From Dehalococcoidia bacterium (GTDB lineage Bacteria > Chloroflexota > Dehalococcoidia > UBA6926): a DNA stretch of 41,846 nucleotides. The notes under the pieces were generated by a model. It was not told the DNA's origin. It was given only the letters and a program-made list of their open reading frames with translations, and made no database searches. The position numbers and the translations under genes were made by a program. The stretch spans positions 1 through 41,846 of the forward strand of contig VXMO01000044.1 in assembly GCA_009841045.1 (NCBI GenBank), given 5' to 3'. The number at the start of each line of letters is the position of its first letter. The first letter of the stretch is position 1. Positions 31,871 to 40,352 of the stretch are shown here, piece after piece.

Positions 31871-34498
31871 TCAGGCGTCGCTCGCGCCGTTCCTGCCCTG
31901 CTCTGCCAAGCGCTGCAGGTCATACAGTTTGGCGAGGGCTTCAAGAGGCGTCATCTGATCGGGGGACAGGCTAAGGACGGCGTCGCGGACTTCACCGTCA
32001 TCGCTCGCTGTTGCTGGCTGGGCGGGCGATATGGAGAAAAGAGCGGGTTGGGCGACGCTGCCTGTGTTGGCGGCCCTGTCGTCTTCGAGCTGTGAGAGAA
32101 CCTCCTGCGCGCGGGCAACGACATCACGCGGGAGCCCGGCGAGTTGCGCGACGTGGACGCCATACGAGCGGTCTGCGCCACCGGGGACGACCTGCCGCAG
32201 GAACACGACCTTGCCCTCTTCCTCGGAAACGAGGACGTGGAGGTTGAATGCGCGTGGGAGGGTCTCACCGAGTTCGACAAGCTCGTGGTAGTGGGTGGCA
32301 AAGGCGGTGCGGGCGCTGAGGCGGGGGTGGTTGTGGATGTGTTCGACGACAGCCCACGCGATGGAGAGGCCGTCGTATGTGCTGGTTCCCCTGCCCGTTT
32401 CGTCGAGGATGATTAGAGAGCGGTCGGTGGCCTGGTGAAGGATAGCGGCAGTCTCGATCATCTCGACCATGAATGTGGAGCGACCGGTCGAGATGTCATC
32501 GTGGAGGCCTGCGCGGGTGAAGATGCGGTCGACGAGACCGACACGGGCGCTGGCCGCAGGCACAAAGGAGCCGATCTGCGCCATGAGGGCGGTGAGGGCG
32601 ATCTGGCGGAGATAGGTGGATTTACCGGCCATGTTGGGACCGGTGATAATTGCGATAGGTTGGTCTTCCGTTAGAGAGATATTGTTGGGGACGAACGGCT
32701 CATCAAGGACTTCTTCCACAACGGGATGGCGGGCTGACGTGGCTTCCAGTACGCGGGAGTCGTCGATTTCGGGGCGGGTGAGACGAAGCCGAACCGCATT
32801 CTCAGCAAAGGCTGCAAGAACATCGAGACGGGCGACGGCTCGGGCGGTGGCAAGGATGGACTCTCCCTGCTCCACCACCTGACTGCAGACCTGTCGAAAG
32901 ATGGCGGATTCAAGTTCTTCGGCGCGCTGCTGCGCCTCGGAAATCTGAACCTCAAGCTCCTTGAGACGCGGCGTGAAGAATCTCTCACCGCCCGCGATGG
33001 TCTGCTTGCGGATGTAGTGTTCCGGCACGCGGGCCAGGTGTGGGCGAGTGACCTCGATGTAGTAGCCGAACACCCGCGTGTATCCGACCTTGAGCGTGGG
33101 GATTCCGGTGTTGTCACGCTCCTCGGTTTCGAGGGCTGCGACCGCGACGCGGGCGTTGGAGGAAATCGCGCGCAGGTCTTCCAACTCCTGCGAGAAGCCC
33201 TTGCGCACGACACCGCCAGCAGAAAGCGTTGCGCCGGGCTCCTCGGCGATGGCCTCGCTCAGCAGTTTTCGAATATCGTCGTGTGTTTCGATATCGCCGA
33301 GAGTCCACGCGAGAGGGTTGACGGGTTCATCGTCCCGTGCAATCTCAGGCAGAGGGACCGCAGTGAGCACGGAGTGGATTCCGGTGACGGCCTCAAGGCC
33401 TCGGCGGACGGCGACGACGTCACGCGGCGCGGCGGAGCCGGAACGGATGAAGTTAATGAGGCGCTCAATGTCCGGGAGTCCGTGCATGGCTGTCCGGAGA
33501 CGGGAGCGGAGCATAGGGTTCTGAACGAGGGCCTCGACGTTGTGATGGCGTTCAATGACCGCGTCACGGTTGAGGAGAGGTCGGCCGAGCCATTGGCGGA
33601 GGAGGCGGCGTCCCATGGGGGTTTGTGTGGTGTCGAGCAGTCCAAGCAGTGAGCCCTCCCGCGAACCGGAACTCCCTTCAAAGAGCTCAAGGGTGCGGAC
33701 GGTCTGCTGGTCAAGGATCATCGTCTCAGCAGTTTGGCGCGTGGAGAGGGTCTGAATCTGTGTGAGCGCGCCGCGCTGCGTTTCTTGCAGATAGGCGAGA
33801 ACGGCCCCGGCTGCAGAAATTGCGAGAGGTGAGTCATCACAGCCGTACGGTTCAAGCGAATGGACGCCGAAGTGTTTTAGCAGGCGTTGGCGGGCGTCGT
33901 GCTCGCTAAAGCTGGATGCATCCAGTTCAACAGGGGCCGTACCCTCCAGAATCGGCGGCGAATCCAGATTCTCGGGTACGAGCAGCTCCGCCGGGGAAAG
34001 AGCGGCAAGTTCGGTTTGCAGGTCATCCACGGGGATCTCAAGGGTTGCGAATTCAGAAGTCGAGATATCGGCGTAGGAAAGACCGGCGCGCTGGCCGTCA
34101 ATGACGACGGCGGCCAGGAAATTATTGGCGCTCTCAGGCAGGAGGTCATGCTGGAGGACGGTGCCGGGCGTGACAACGCGGATGATCTCACGGTCGAGGA
34201 TGCCCTTGGCGGTCTTGGGGTCGCCGAACTGCTCGCAGACGGCGACACGGTGACCTTTTTCAAGCAGGCGGGCGAGAGAAGCGTCTAGAGAGTGGGTGGG
34301 GACACCGGCAAGTGGAACGCGGTGGCCACGTCCAAGCTCTTTAGAAGTGAGGGCGATGCCGAGGTCACGCGAGACGATTTCAGCGTCCTCGCCGAACGTC
34401 TCATAGAAATCGCCGAGTCGAAAGAGCAGGATTCCGTCAGGGAATTCGGCCTTGATCCGCTCGTATTGCTGCTTGAGGGGAGAACCCCTTGTTGTCAT
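31871..34498 (-). CDS. mutS: DNA mismatch repair protein MutS
   Basis: An 875-residue MutS1, the usual length. The mismatch-reading Phe-x-Glu is in RLGDFYETFGEDA (DFYE at residues 30-33). The connector, lever and clamp follow, and the ATPase has Walker A GPNMAGKSTYLRQ near 618, Walker B LIILDETGRGTSTYDGLS and the His loop AFATHYHEL. It recognises mismatches and, with MutL, starts repair. The ATG at 34498 is the first in frame. mutL begins one base after its stop, so they form a two-gene operon. The upstream 140 bases are shared with the divergent MFS gene. Confidence 0.97.
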   Translation of the reverse strand: MTTRGSPLKQQYERIKAEFPDGILLFRLGDFYETFGEDAEIVSRDLGIALTSKELGRGHRVPLAGVPTHSLDASLARLLEKGHRVAVCEQFGDPKTAKGILDREIIRVVTPGTVLQHDLLPESANNFLAAVVIDGQRAGLSYADISTSEFATLEIPVDDLQTELAALSPAELLVPENLDSPPILEGTAPVELDASSFSEHDARQRLLKHFGVHSLEPYGCDDSPLAISAAGAVLAYLQETQRGALTQIQTLSTRQTAETMILDQQTVRTLELFEGSSGSREGSLLGLLDTTQTPMGRRLLRQWLGRPLLNRDAVIERHHNVEALVQNPMLRSRLRTAMHGLPDIERLINFIRSGSAAPRDVVAVRRGLEAVTGIHSVLTAVPLPEIARDDEPVNPLAWTLGDIETHDDIRKLLSEAIAEEPGATLSAGGVVRKGFSQELEDLRAISSNARVAVAALETEERDNTGIPTLKVGYTRVFGYYIEVTRPHLARVPEHYIRKQTIAGGERFFTPRLKELEVQISEAQQRAEELESAIFRQVCSQVVEQGESILATARAVARLDVLAAFAENAVRLRLTRPEIDDSRVLEATSARHPVVEEVLDEPFVPNNISLTEDQPIAIITGPNMAGKSTYLRQIALTALMAQIGSFVPAASARVGLVDRIFTRAGLHDDISTGRSTFMVEMIETAAILHQATDRSLIILDETGRGTSTYDGLSIAWAVVEHIHNHPRLSARTAFATHYHELVELGETLPRAFNLHVLVSEEEGKVVFLRQVVPGGADRSYGVHVAQLAGLPRDVVARAQEVLSQLEDDRAANTGSVAQPALFSISPAQPATASDDGEVRDAVLSLSPDQMTPLEALAKLYDLQRLAEQGRNGASDA

Positions 34499-34638
34499 CG
34501 CCGATCCCAGCTGTTTCCCAGTCCACCACGCTGCTTACCCCGTCCAGACATTGTATCGCGGAGCGGGGCGGCGAATATACATGCGGCACGGAGCGGGTTA
34601 GGATTCTTGGATGGAATGCATCGGGGCCCGGGGACGGA

Positions 34639-35904
34639 ATGACGGTTAGCGCGGAGCGGGGCGCGCCGGTGGGGCAGCGCCTCTACACAAGCTCGTTCGT
34701 CCTGCTATTCCTGATGGAGTTCACGATCTTCGTGACCTTCTACATGCTGCTGCCAACGGTGCCCTTGTATATCAAGGAGTTGGGCGGCACGAATTCCACC
34801 GTTGGCTTGGTCATCGGGATTGCGGGGCCGATTGCGGCGTTTGGCGTGCCGCTGTACGGGCTGGGTGTGGATCGATGGAGCCGCAAGGGGATGGCGGTTC
34901 TGGGCCTAGCGATCAACGTGGTGGGCGCGCTGATCATGATTATCGTGGTGTCGCCACTGACGATGCTGATTCCGACAATCCTGCGGCGCGTGGGCAGCGG
35001 GGCGACCGGGGCCGCAACACGGACATTGATTTTGGACATAGCGCCGCCAAGCAGGCGGGGCGAGGCGATGACGAACTTCGCCACATCGCACAACATCGCC
35101 ATCGCATTCGGGCCTGCAGTTGGGCTGTGGATCTATCACGGCTTCGGGTCGACGGAGCTGTTCCTTGCCTGCGCGGCGTTGATGGCGGGAGCGACACTGT
35201 TTCTCTTCCCTATCAGGGTTCGCCCTCAGGTCGGGGGAGAAGGCACCGAGAGACGCTCTTCCTCAGACGTTGCCCCCCAAGGACGACAAGATGCGCCACG
35301 CAGGGAGACTTGGGTAGACAAGCTGATTGTGAGAGAGGCTGTCATGCCAGGGATCACGGTGCTGCTGCTGTCCGCCGCCTATCTGTCCACGACGACGTTC
35401 GTTTCCATCCTCGGCGAGGAACGAGAGGTGCCGAATTACGAGTGGTTCTTCGTGCTGTACGCGGTGGTGGTTATCTCAGGTCGGCTACTGACAGGCCGTG
35501 TGTCTGACACGTATGGCAGGGCGATCATCCTGTTACCGTCGCTGGCGCTCACGGTAGGGTGCATGGTCACCCTTGCATTCACACATTCGACCATCGGATT
35601 CCTTGCGGCAGCGTTCATGCTGGGGCTGGGGTTCGGAACGGGACAGCCCATGTTGCAAGCCGTCGCCGCTGACTGGACGCCGCCGGAGAAATACGGGCGG
35701 GCGATGGCCATGATGATGGGCGGGTTCTCGTTCGGCTCAGCGGCAGGAACGGTATTCGTTGGCGAGATGAGCGAGCGACTGGACTTTGCAGCGGCATTCC
35801 TCGGTCTGGCAATGGCGGCGGGGGTAGCGCTGGTTATTGCGTGGTGGGGGTTCCGACGACGGCGGATTCCGTTGCTCATCACACCGGAACGAGGCGCGAT
35901 GTAA
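34639..35904 (+). CDS. Major facilitator superfamily transporter
   Basis: About 421 residues from ATG 34639. The frame extends upstream to 34489, but that lead is hydrophilic and unconserved, and the first membrane helix starts soon after MTVSAERGAPVGQRLYTSSF. There are about 12 hydrophobic helices. MFS motif A-like residues are in YGLGVDRWSRKGMAVLG between helices 2 and 3, and the second-half equivalent is GRVSDTYGRAIILLP. A hydrophilic central loop (about residues 195-225, ERRSSSDVAPQGRQDAPRRE) separates the halves. The substrate cannot be predicted. The ATG lies in a GGAATGACGG context like the end of family B repeats. An alpha-hydroxy-acid dehydrogenase follows 108 bases downstream. Confidence 0.85.
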   Translation: MTVSAERGAPVGQRLYTSSFVLLFLMEFTIFVTFYMLLPTVPLYIKELGGTNSTVGLVIGIAGPIAAFGVPLYGLGVDRWSRKGMAVLGLAINVVGALIMIIVVSPLTMLIPTILRRVGSGATGAATRTLILDIAPPSRRGEAMTNFATSHNIAIAFGPAVGLWIYHGFGSTELFLACAALMAGATLFLFPIRVRPQVGGEGTERRSSSDVAPQGRQDAPRRETWVDKLIVREAVMPGITVLLLSAAYLSTTTFVSILGEEREVPNYEWFFVLYAVVVISGRLLTGRVSDTYGRAIILLPSLALTVGCMVTLAFTHSTIGFLAAAFMLGLGFGTGQPMLQAVAADWTPPEKYGRAMAMMMGGFSFGSAAGTVFVGEMSERLDFAAAFLGLAMAAGVALVIAWWGFRRRRIPLLITPERGAM

Positions 35905-35935
35905 AAAATGGATGCCTAATGAGGAATGTGGGCGC

Positions 35936-35975
35936 TACAATTTGAAGACTAGGCACGTGGCGTTTCATGAAACGC
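35936..35975 (+). promoter_or_regulatory. Promoter -10 and 16-bp perfect palindrome before the hydroxy-acid dehydrogenase gene
   Basis: TACAAT at 35936-35941 is a plausible -10, with no clear -35. GCGTTTCATGAAACGC at 35960-35975 is exactly self-complementary over 16 bases. It falls about 12 bases after the predicted transcription start and 38 bases before the ATG at 36013, a typical repressor-site position. A GGAGGA ribosome binding site lies at 35998-36003. Confidence 0.5.
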
Positions 35976-36012
35976 GCGGTGGGCAATTCAACATTCCGGA
36001 GGACAGCGGACG

Positions 36013-37086
36013 ATGGGCGTAGATTTTGTAAGCAATGAGGAGACAATCCAGGCGGCGCGTAAGAACCTGGACCAGGCAGGATGGGACTACCTGGTTGGCG
36101 GGTCGGAGTCGGAGACGACGATGCGACGGAACCGCGCAGCGTTCGACCGCGTCGCGTTCCGCCCGCGCGTGCTGCGCGACGTGTCGCAGATGGACCCGTC
36201 TACCGAGTTTCTCGGCCACACGATGCGGATGCCGGTAATGCTCGCGCCGATGGGCGGGATGCAACGACTGCACCCCGAGGCGGCGGGCGCATCCGCAAAG
36301 GCGGCGGAGGCATTCGGCACGATCCAGACGGTGAGTTCCGTGTCTGAGCCGGGACTTGAGGGCACGATGGAAGCGGCGAACGGCCCAAAGCTATTCCAGA
36401 TGTATATCCAGGGCGACTGGGAATGGATTGAGGGGATGGCGCCGCGCATCAAGGACGCGGGTTATCACGCATTCGTCCTGACCGTAGACAACGCTCGATA
36501 CAGTCGACGTGAACGACCTATCGTCGGGCGCTCCGTTCCGGCGACCCTGAATGTTCAGAGGGTCTCGCCCGGCTCAGCAGTAACGTGGGAGATGGCGGAG
36601 CGTATCCGCGACCTGATGGGCCTGCCGTTCGCGGTGAAGGGCATCCAGACGGCGGAGGATGCGGAAATAGCCGTTGAGCGCGGCTTTGAGATCATCTGGG
36701 TGTCCAACCACGGTGGTCGTCAAATCGACCACGCCCTTGGCAGTCTCGATACCCTGCCAGAAATCGCGAAGGCCGTTGATGGGCGTGCCAAGATTGTGCT
36801 GGACGGAGGGATTGTCCGCGGGAGCGACGTGGTCAAGGCGCTCGCGCTGGGTGCGGACTGCGTAGCGGTCGGCAAGCTGCAGGGCTGGGGCCTCGCGGCG
36901 GGCGGCGTGGAAGGCATCGTGCGGGCACTGGAGATCATGGAGGACGAGCTACTTAGCGCGATGGCGCTGATCGGCGTATCAAAGGTCGACCAGATTGACG
37001 GGTCTTACGTGACGGAAGGGTACCCGGTGACGCCACCCCATGAGATGAGCGCGTGGGTGAACATGCCGGACGCGCGGATACCTTAG
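36013..37086 (+). CDS. FMN-dependent alpha-hydroxy-acid dehydrogenase/oxidase
   Basis: A 357-residue TIM-barrel flavoenzyme of the glycolate oxidase / lactate dehydrogenase (LldD) / lactate monooxygenase family. It oxidises 2-hydroxy acids to 2-keto acids. The key residues are all visible: Tyr in WDYLVGGSESETT, APMGGMQRLHPEA, Tyr in LFQMYIQGD, Asp and Arg in LTVDNARYSRRER, the lysine in FAVKGIQTAEDAE near 208, and His/Arg in VSNHGGRQID near 231. The segment between the RRER motif and FAVKG is short, so the variable loop over the active site is reduced; members are often nearer 380 residues. Substrate is not predictable. It has its own candidate promoter and a palindromic operator-like site. 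Confidence 0.9.
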   Translation: MGVDFVSNEETIQAARKNLDQAGWDYLVGGSESETTMRRNRAAFDRVAFRPRVLRDVSQMDPSTEFLGHTMRMPVMLAPMGGMQRLHPEAAGASAKAAEAFGTIQTVSSVSEPGLEGTMEAANGPKLFQMYIQGDWEWIEGMAPRIKDAGYHAFVLTVDNARYSRRERPIVGRSVPATLNVQRVSPGSAVTWEMAERIRDLMGLPFAVKGIQTAEDAEIAVERGFEIIWVSNHGGRQIDHALGSLDTLPEIAKAVDGRAKIVLDGGIVRGSDVVKALALGADCVAVGKLQGWGLAAGGVEGIVRALEIMEDELLSAMALIGVSKVDQIDGSYVTEGYPVTPPHEMSAWVNMPDARIP

Positions 37087-37094
37087 GGGTATGA

Positions 37095-37122
37095 CTGGAT
37101 TCCCGCTTTCGCGGGAATGACG
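37095..37122 (+). repeat. Dispersed repeat family B, short form
   Basis: CTGGATTCCCGCTTTCGCGG then GAATGACG, identical to 14803-14830 and 16647-16674. It lies between the convergent ends of the hydroxy-acid dehydrogenase gene and tag, where it could fold in both transcripts. Confidence 0.88.
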
Positions 37123-37132
37123 AGGGTGAGGT

Positions 37133-37726
37133 CTACCAGTCACCGAGGGTGGCTTTGAAGCAGGCGTCCTGGTGATCGTTGACCATGCCGGTGGCCTGCA
37201 TGTGGGCGTAACACACGGTTGACCCGACGAACTTGAAGCCTCGCACCTTCAGGTCTTTCGCCATTGCGTCCGATTCCGGTGAGGTAGCTGGGACATCCTC
37301 CCAACCAAGAATCGGCTTCGGACTGCGCAAGGTCTTGTAGTCAGTGAACTGCCAGATGTAGCGGTCGAATGAGCCGAACTCGTCCTGAATCTCCATGAAT
37401 CTCTGAGCGTTGTTGATGGCGCCCAGTATCTTGAGTCGGTTCCGGACGATACCTTTGTCCTCGAGTAGGCGCGCAACATCATCGTCGCCAAATTGCGCAA
37501 CTTTCTGAACATCAAAGTCGGCGAAAGCCTTGCGGAATGCTTCGCGCTTGTTGAGGATGGTGCGCCATGAGAGGCCAGCCTGGAATCCCTCAAGAATGAG
37601 GAACTCAAACAGCTTGTTGTCGTCGTGGAGCGGCGTGCCCCACTCCTCATCGTGGTAGGCAATCATCCGGGGATCGACGTCCACATCCGGCCAGCAGCGG
37701 GTCGGTTCTGCCTGAGGTTCAGTCAT
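37133..37726 (-). CDS. tag: DNA-3-methyladenine glycosylase I
   Basis: A 197-residue Tag-type glycosylase that removes 3-methyladenine from alkylated DNA. The family start is present (RCWPDVDVDPRMIAYHDEEW, then GTPLHDDNKLFEFLILEGFQ and AGLSWRTILNKREAF). The zinc-snap ligands appear to be the early Cys (in RCWPD) and His (in AYHDEE), with the late His and Cys in NDHQDACF. The ATG at 37726 overlaps the stop of the small upstream gene (ATGA), so the two are coupled. Confidence 0.94.
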   Translation of the reverse strand: MTEPQAEPTRCWPDVDVDPRMIAYHDEEWGTPLHDDNKLFEFLILEGFQAGLSWRTILNKREAFRKAFADFDVQKVAQFGDDDVARLLEDKGIVRNRLKILGAINNAQRFMEIQDEFGSFDRYIWQFTDYKTLRSPKPILGWEDVPATSPESDAMAKDLKVRGFKFVGSTVCYAHMQATGMVNDHQDACFKATLGDW

Positions 37727-37953
37727 ACTGCAACCAAGACCTTGATGATGGCGTTGTAGCGGGGCATTGAGCAGGCATGGGGGAGGGATTCAAAGGAGAC
37801 AACCTCAGCGCTGCGCCATGTTTGGTTGGGGTCTTCAGCAGTGATGACGATGCCGGGAGCGGGTTCAATGGGCTCTTCATCACGGATGTGTATGCCGAGG
37901 GGCCGACCGTCATCATGGGCGCGGAGGTACCATGTTGCGGCGCTTGCAACCAT
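37723..37953 (-). CDS. Small hypothetical protein coupled to tag
   Basis: 76 residues, not recognised. It begins 5 bases after the NuoG-like gene stop and its TGA overlaps the tag ATG. This spacing on both sides, plus lack of gaps, supports a real gene. The sequence is soluble and mixed alpha/beta in appearance (LRAHDDGRPLGIHIRDEEPI, then GIVITAEDPNQTWRSAEVVS), with no transmembrane helix or metal motif. A single Cys is present. No function is inferred. Confidence 0.6.
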   Translation of the reverse strand: MVASAATWYLRAHDDGRPLGIHIRDEEPIEPAPGIVITAEDPNQTWRSAEVVSFESLPHACSMPRYNAIIKVLVAV

Positions 37954-37958
37954 GCCGA

Positions 37959-40274
37959 CTAGACGGCTGCGAGGCGAATGCGGCCGCTGGCGTTGCCGAA
38001 CGCGCCGCCCTGATAGAGACGCTCATCCCCGCCATCGTCCCGGAGCGGCCACGTGGGGCCGGTGAGTCGAGATTCCAGCACTTCGGCGGTGATGCCGGCG
38101 TAGTTAGGAACGGCTGCGGCGATGTCGGTGAGAATGGCGTCGGCGTTGTCATAGCCGAAACCGGATGCGTCGAGGTGTCGGGCGATCTCAGTCGGGGCAC
38201 GCCAAACCGGCTGCGCATCGCCGGGGGCATCCTTGATGGCGCGGACGCGTTGGACGCGGCGCTCGGCGTTCGTGTAGGTGCCCTCGCGCTCGACGGCAGC
38301 CGCGGCGGGAATGAGTACGTTGGCCAATGATGTCAGCTCATCGTCGATGACAAGTCCCTGCACGACCAGAAACTCGAGGCGAGCCAGCGCGGCGAGGAGA
38401 CGGGCGCGGTTGGAGTCGGTTATTTCGGCAGGGATGTCGCCGGTCCAGTAGAGGCCCGTGACGGCTCCTGATTCGACAACGTCAATGACTTCATCAAGCG
38501 TGGATGCGTCTGCACCAAGCACATCGCTGACTCCCTGCACATTGCCGCCACCGGGCCGGAGCACGTGGAGACCGCCGCCCTGGGCGTTGGCGGCGTTGCC
38601 GGTTACTGCGGCGATTGAGGCAATCAGCGTGGCAAGGCCGGGCGCGTCATTATCACTTGCGCCGTAGATGAGAGCGGCGGGGGCAGACGTGCCGATGACG
38701 CGGGCGACCCGGCGGAGGTCATCGGCGGAGACACTCGCCTGAGCTGCTGCGTCTTCGACAGTCGTTCCCTCGAGGCTTTCAGACAAGTCGGAGAGGCCGT
38801 CTATGGACTCTTCAATAAACTCGTCATGGACAAGATTGGCATCGAGCAGAGCGCGGAGGATGCCCCGCAGCACGGCAGGCTCAGTTCCCTCAGCGCAGGT
38901 AAGCCATCGCTCGGCGGCGCGGCCAAGCTCCGGATAGGCGACGGGACCGATCCCGATGAGAGCGGCATCGTTGTAGTTGACGGCCTTGTGAACCTGATAA
39001 GCGGCAACGGGGTGGGTGACTTCTATATCTGAACCGATCACGAGAACGGCCCGGGACTTTGCGATGTCCCTGATGGGATTCACATTGGCAGCTGCGCCAA
39101 ACATGGCGGCGAGTTCCCTACTCACCTGAACGCTCGCGGACGCCGCCATCGCAACACGCTCGGTCTGCATAGTTTCACGAGCGAGACGATTCAATGCCCA
39201 AGCATCCTCATTGGCGACGCGAGGAGAAATCACGACGGCAGCGGCGGCTCCCCTATCCTTGAGTCCCTCGGCAGCAGCCACTATTGCGTCGTCCCAGGAC
39301 GCTTCGCCAAGCGCGCCGTTGGCGCCACGAATCATGGCGCTGATCAGGCGGGCCTCATTGTTGGACTCGTTAGCGAGTTCGAACTTGCCGTGGATGCAGG
39401 CAAAGCCGCCGTTCGCGCCGCCATCAATGTCCGGTGTCACGCGCAGCAGGCGACCATCCTGGAGTTCAGCAGTGACCTGGCAGCCGATCTCACATTCCGT
39501 GCAGACGGTTGTGACGTTGGCGTCCGGCAGGCCGGCCCACTTGTTGTCCTTTTCCGTGAGCGCGCCGACGGGACAGACATCCACGCACGCGCCGCAGAAG
39601 ATGCAGCCGGTGAGCGGGTCAGAGAGTGGCACATCATTGGGCGTGCCGGGGAGAATACGGTCGCCGCGATCAACCATGGAGATGGCCTCCGCGCCGATGA
39701 CCTCATCACAGACGCGGACGCAGCGCGCGCAGGAAATGCAGAGGTTGTAGTCGCGGTCGATGTGTGGGTCCTCGGTGCGGATAGGCAGCTCACGGTAGGT
39801 ATATGGGAGGAGCTGCTCCGTGACACCGACAATCTCGACGGTCGCCTGCAGCTCACACCGCTGGTTCTGAGGGCAGACAACACATCGATCTGTGACAGAG
39901 ACGTTGCGCAGGCAGATATCGTTGGGGCCGCAGTGGACGATGCGGTCGCAGGTCAAGCACCCGTGCGGGTGCTCAGACATGAGCAGGTTGAGGACGGATT
40001 GGCGGAGTTCGACGGTTTGGTCGGAGTTGGTGCGGTAGGCGGCGTCGGGCATGGCGGGGGCGACGCACGCGGCGGCAAAGCCGGGGCGATCGACCTGCTC
40101 AACCATGCACATTCGGCAGGCGCCATAGGCCTTGAGTCGCTCGTCGTAGCAGAGGGTGGGGATGTAGATGCCGGCCTCTGTGGCCGCCTCAAGGATGGTA
40201 GACCCTGCCGGGGCAGTGACCTGCCGCCCGTCAATCGTGATGGTGATTGTGTTGGCGGGGGCTGTTTGCGTCAC
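37959..40274 (-). CDS. nuoG: NuoG-like iron-sulfur subunit (complex I / formate-dehydrogenase-type)
   Basis: A 771-residue protein. The N-terminal plant-type 2Fe-2S domain has CYDERLKAYGACRMCMVEQV, followed by the His-Cys3 motif (HPHGCLTCDRIVHC) with later Cys in RCVVCPQNQRCELQ. Two 4Fe-4S ferredoxin motifs follow (CISCARCVRVCDEV near 180 and CIFCGACVDVCPVGAL near 225). An N7-like cluster is CTECEIGC plus the Cys in FACIHGKFEL. The remaining half is a molybdopterin-oxidoreductase fold without an apparent metal-ligand Cys/Sec, favouring NuoG over a catalytic formate dehydrogenase. No other nuo genes are adjacent, so it is an orphan copy. Start is GTG at 40274 with GGAGG upstream. Confidence 0.88.
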   Translation of the reverse strand: MTQTAPANTITITIDGRQVTAPAGSTILEAATEAGIYIPTLCYDERLKAYGACRMCMVEQVDRPGFAAACVAPAMPDAAYRTNSDQTVELRQSVLNLLMSEHPHGCLTCDRIVHCGPNDICLRNVSVTDRCVVCPQNQRCELQATVEIVGVTEQLLPYTYRELPIRTEDPHIDRDYNLCISCARCVRVCDEVIGAEAISMVDRGDRILPGTPNDVPLSDPLTGCIFCGACVDVCPVGALTEKDNKWAGLPDANVTTVCTECEIGCQVTAELQDGRLLRVTPDIDGGANGGFACIHGKFELANESNNEARLISAMIRGANGALGEASWDDAIVAAAEGLKDRGAAAAVVISPRVANEDAWALNRLARETMQTERVAMAASASVQVSRELAAMFGAAANVNPIRDIAKSRAVLVIGSDIEVTHPVAAYQVHKAVNYNDAALIGIGPVAYPELGRAAERWLTCAEGTEPAVLRGILRALLDANLVHDEFIEESIDGLSDLSESLEGTTVEDAAAQASVSADDLRRVARVIGTSAPAALIYGASDNDAPGLATLIASIAAVTGNAANAQGGGLHVLRPGGGNVQGVSDVLGADASTLDEVIDVVESGAVTGLYWTGDIPAEITDSNRARLLAALARLEFLVVQGLVIDDELTSLANVLIPAAAAVEREGTYTNAERRVQRVRAIKDAPGDAQPVWRAPTEIARHLDASGFGYDNADAILTDIAAAVPNYAGITAEVLESRLTGPTWPLRDDGGDERLYQGGAFGNASGRIRLAAV

Positions 40275-40352
40275 GTCCGAAACCTCCGAAGGGCTTGTGT
40301 TTCTGTGTTCAGCCTATCATCCCACGCGGGGAATGCGCTCAAGTTTGGAGTC

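Noticed and set aside
31870-31944. Extended N-terminus of MutL (25 residues inside mutS)
   Set aside because: MPIQLLDRDVASKIAAGEVI is the universal MutL start, and the extra residues overlap mutS in another frame.
34489-34638. Longer N-terminus for the MFS transporter
   Set aside because: The extra 50 residues are hydrophilic, begin within the mutS start region on the other strand, and are not transporter-like.
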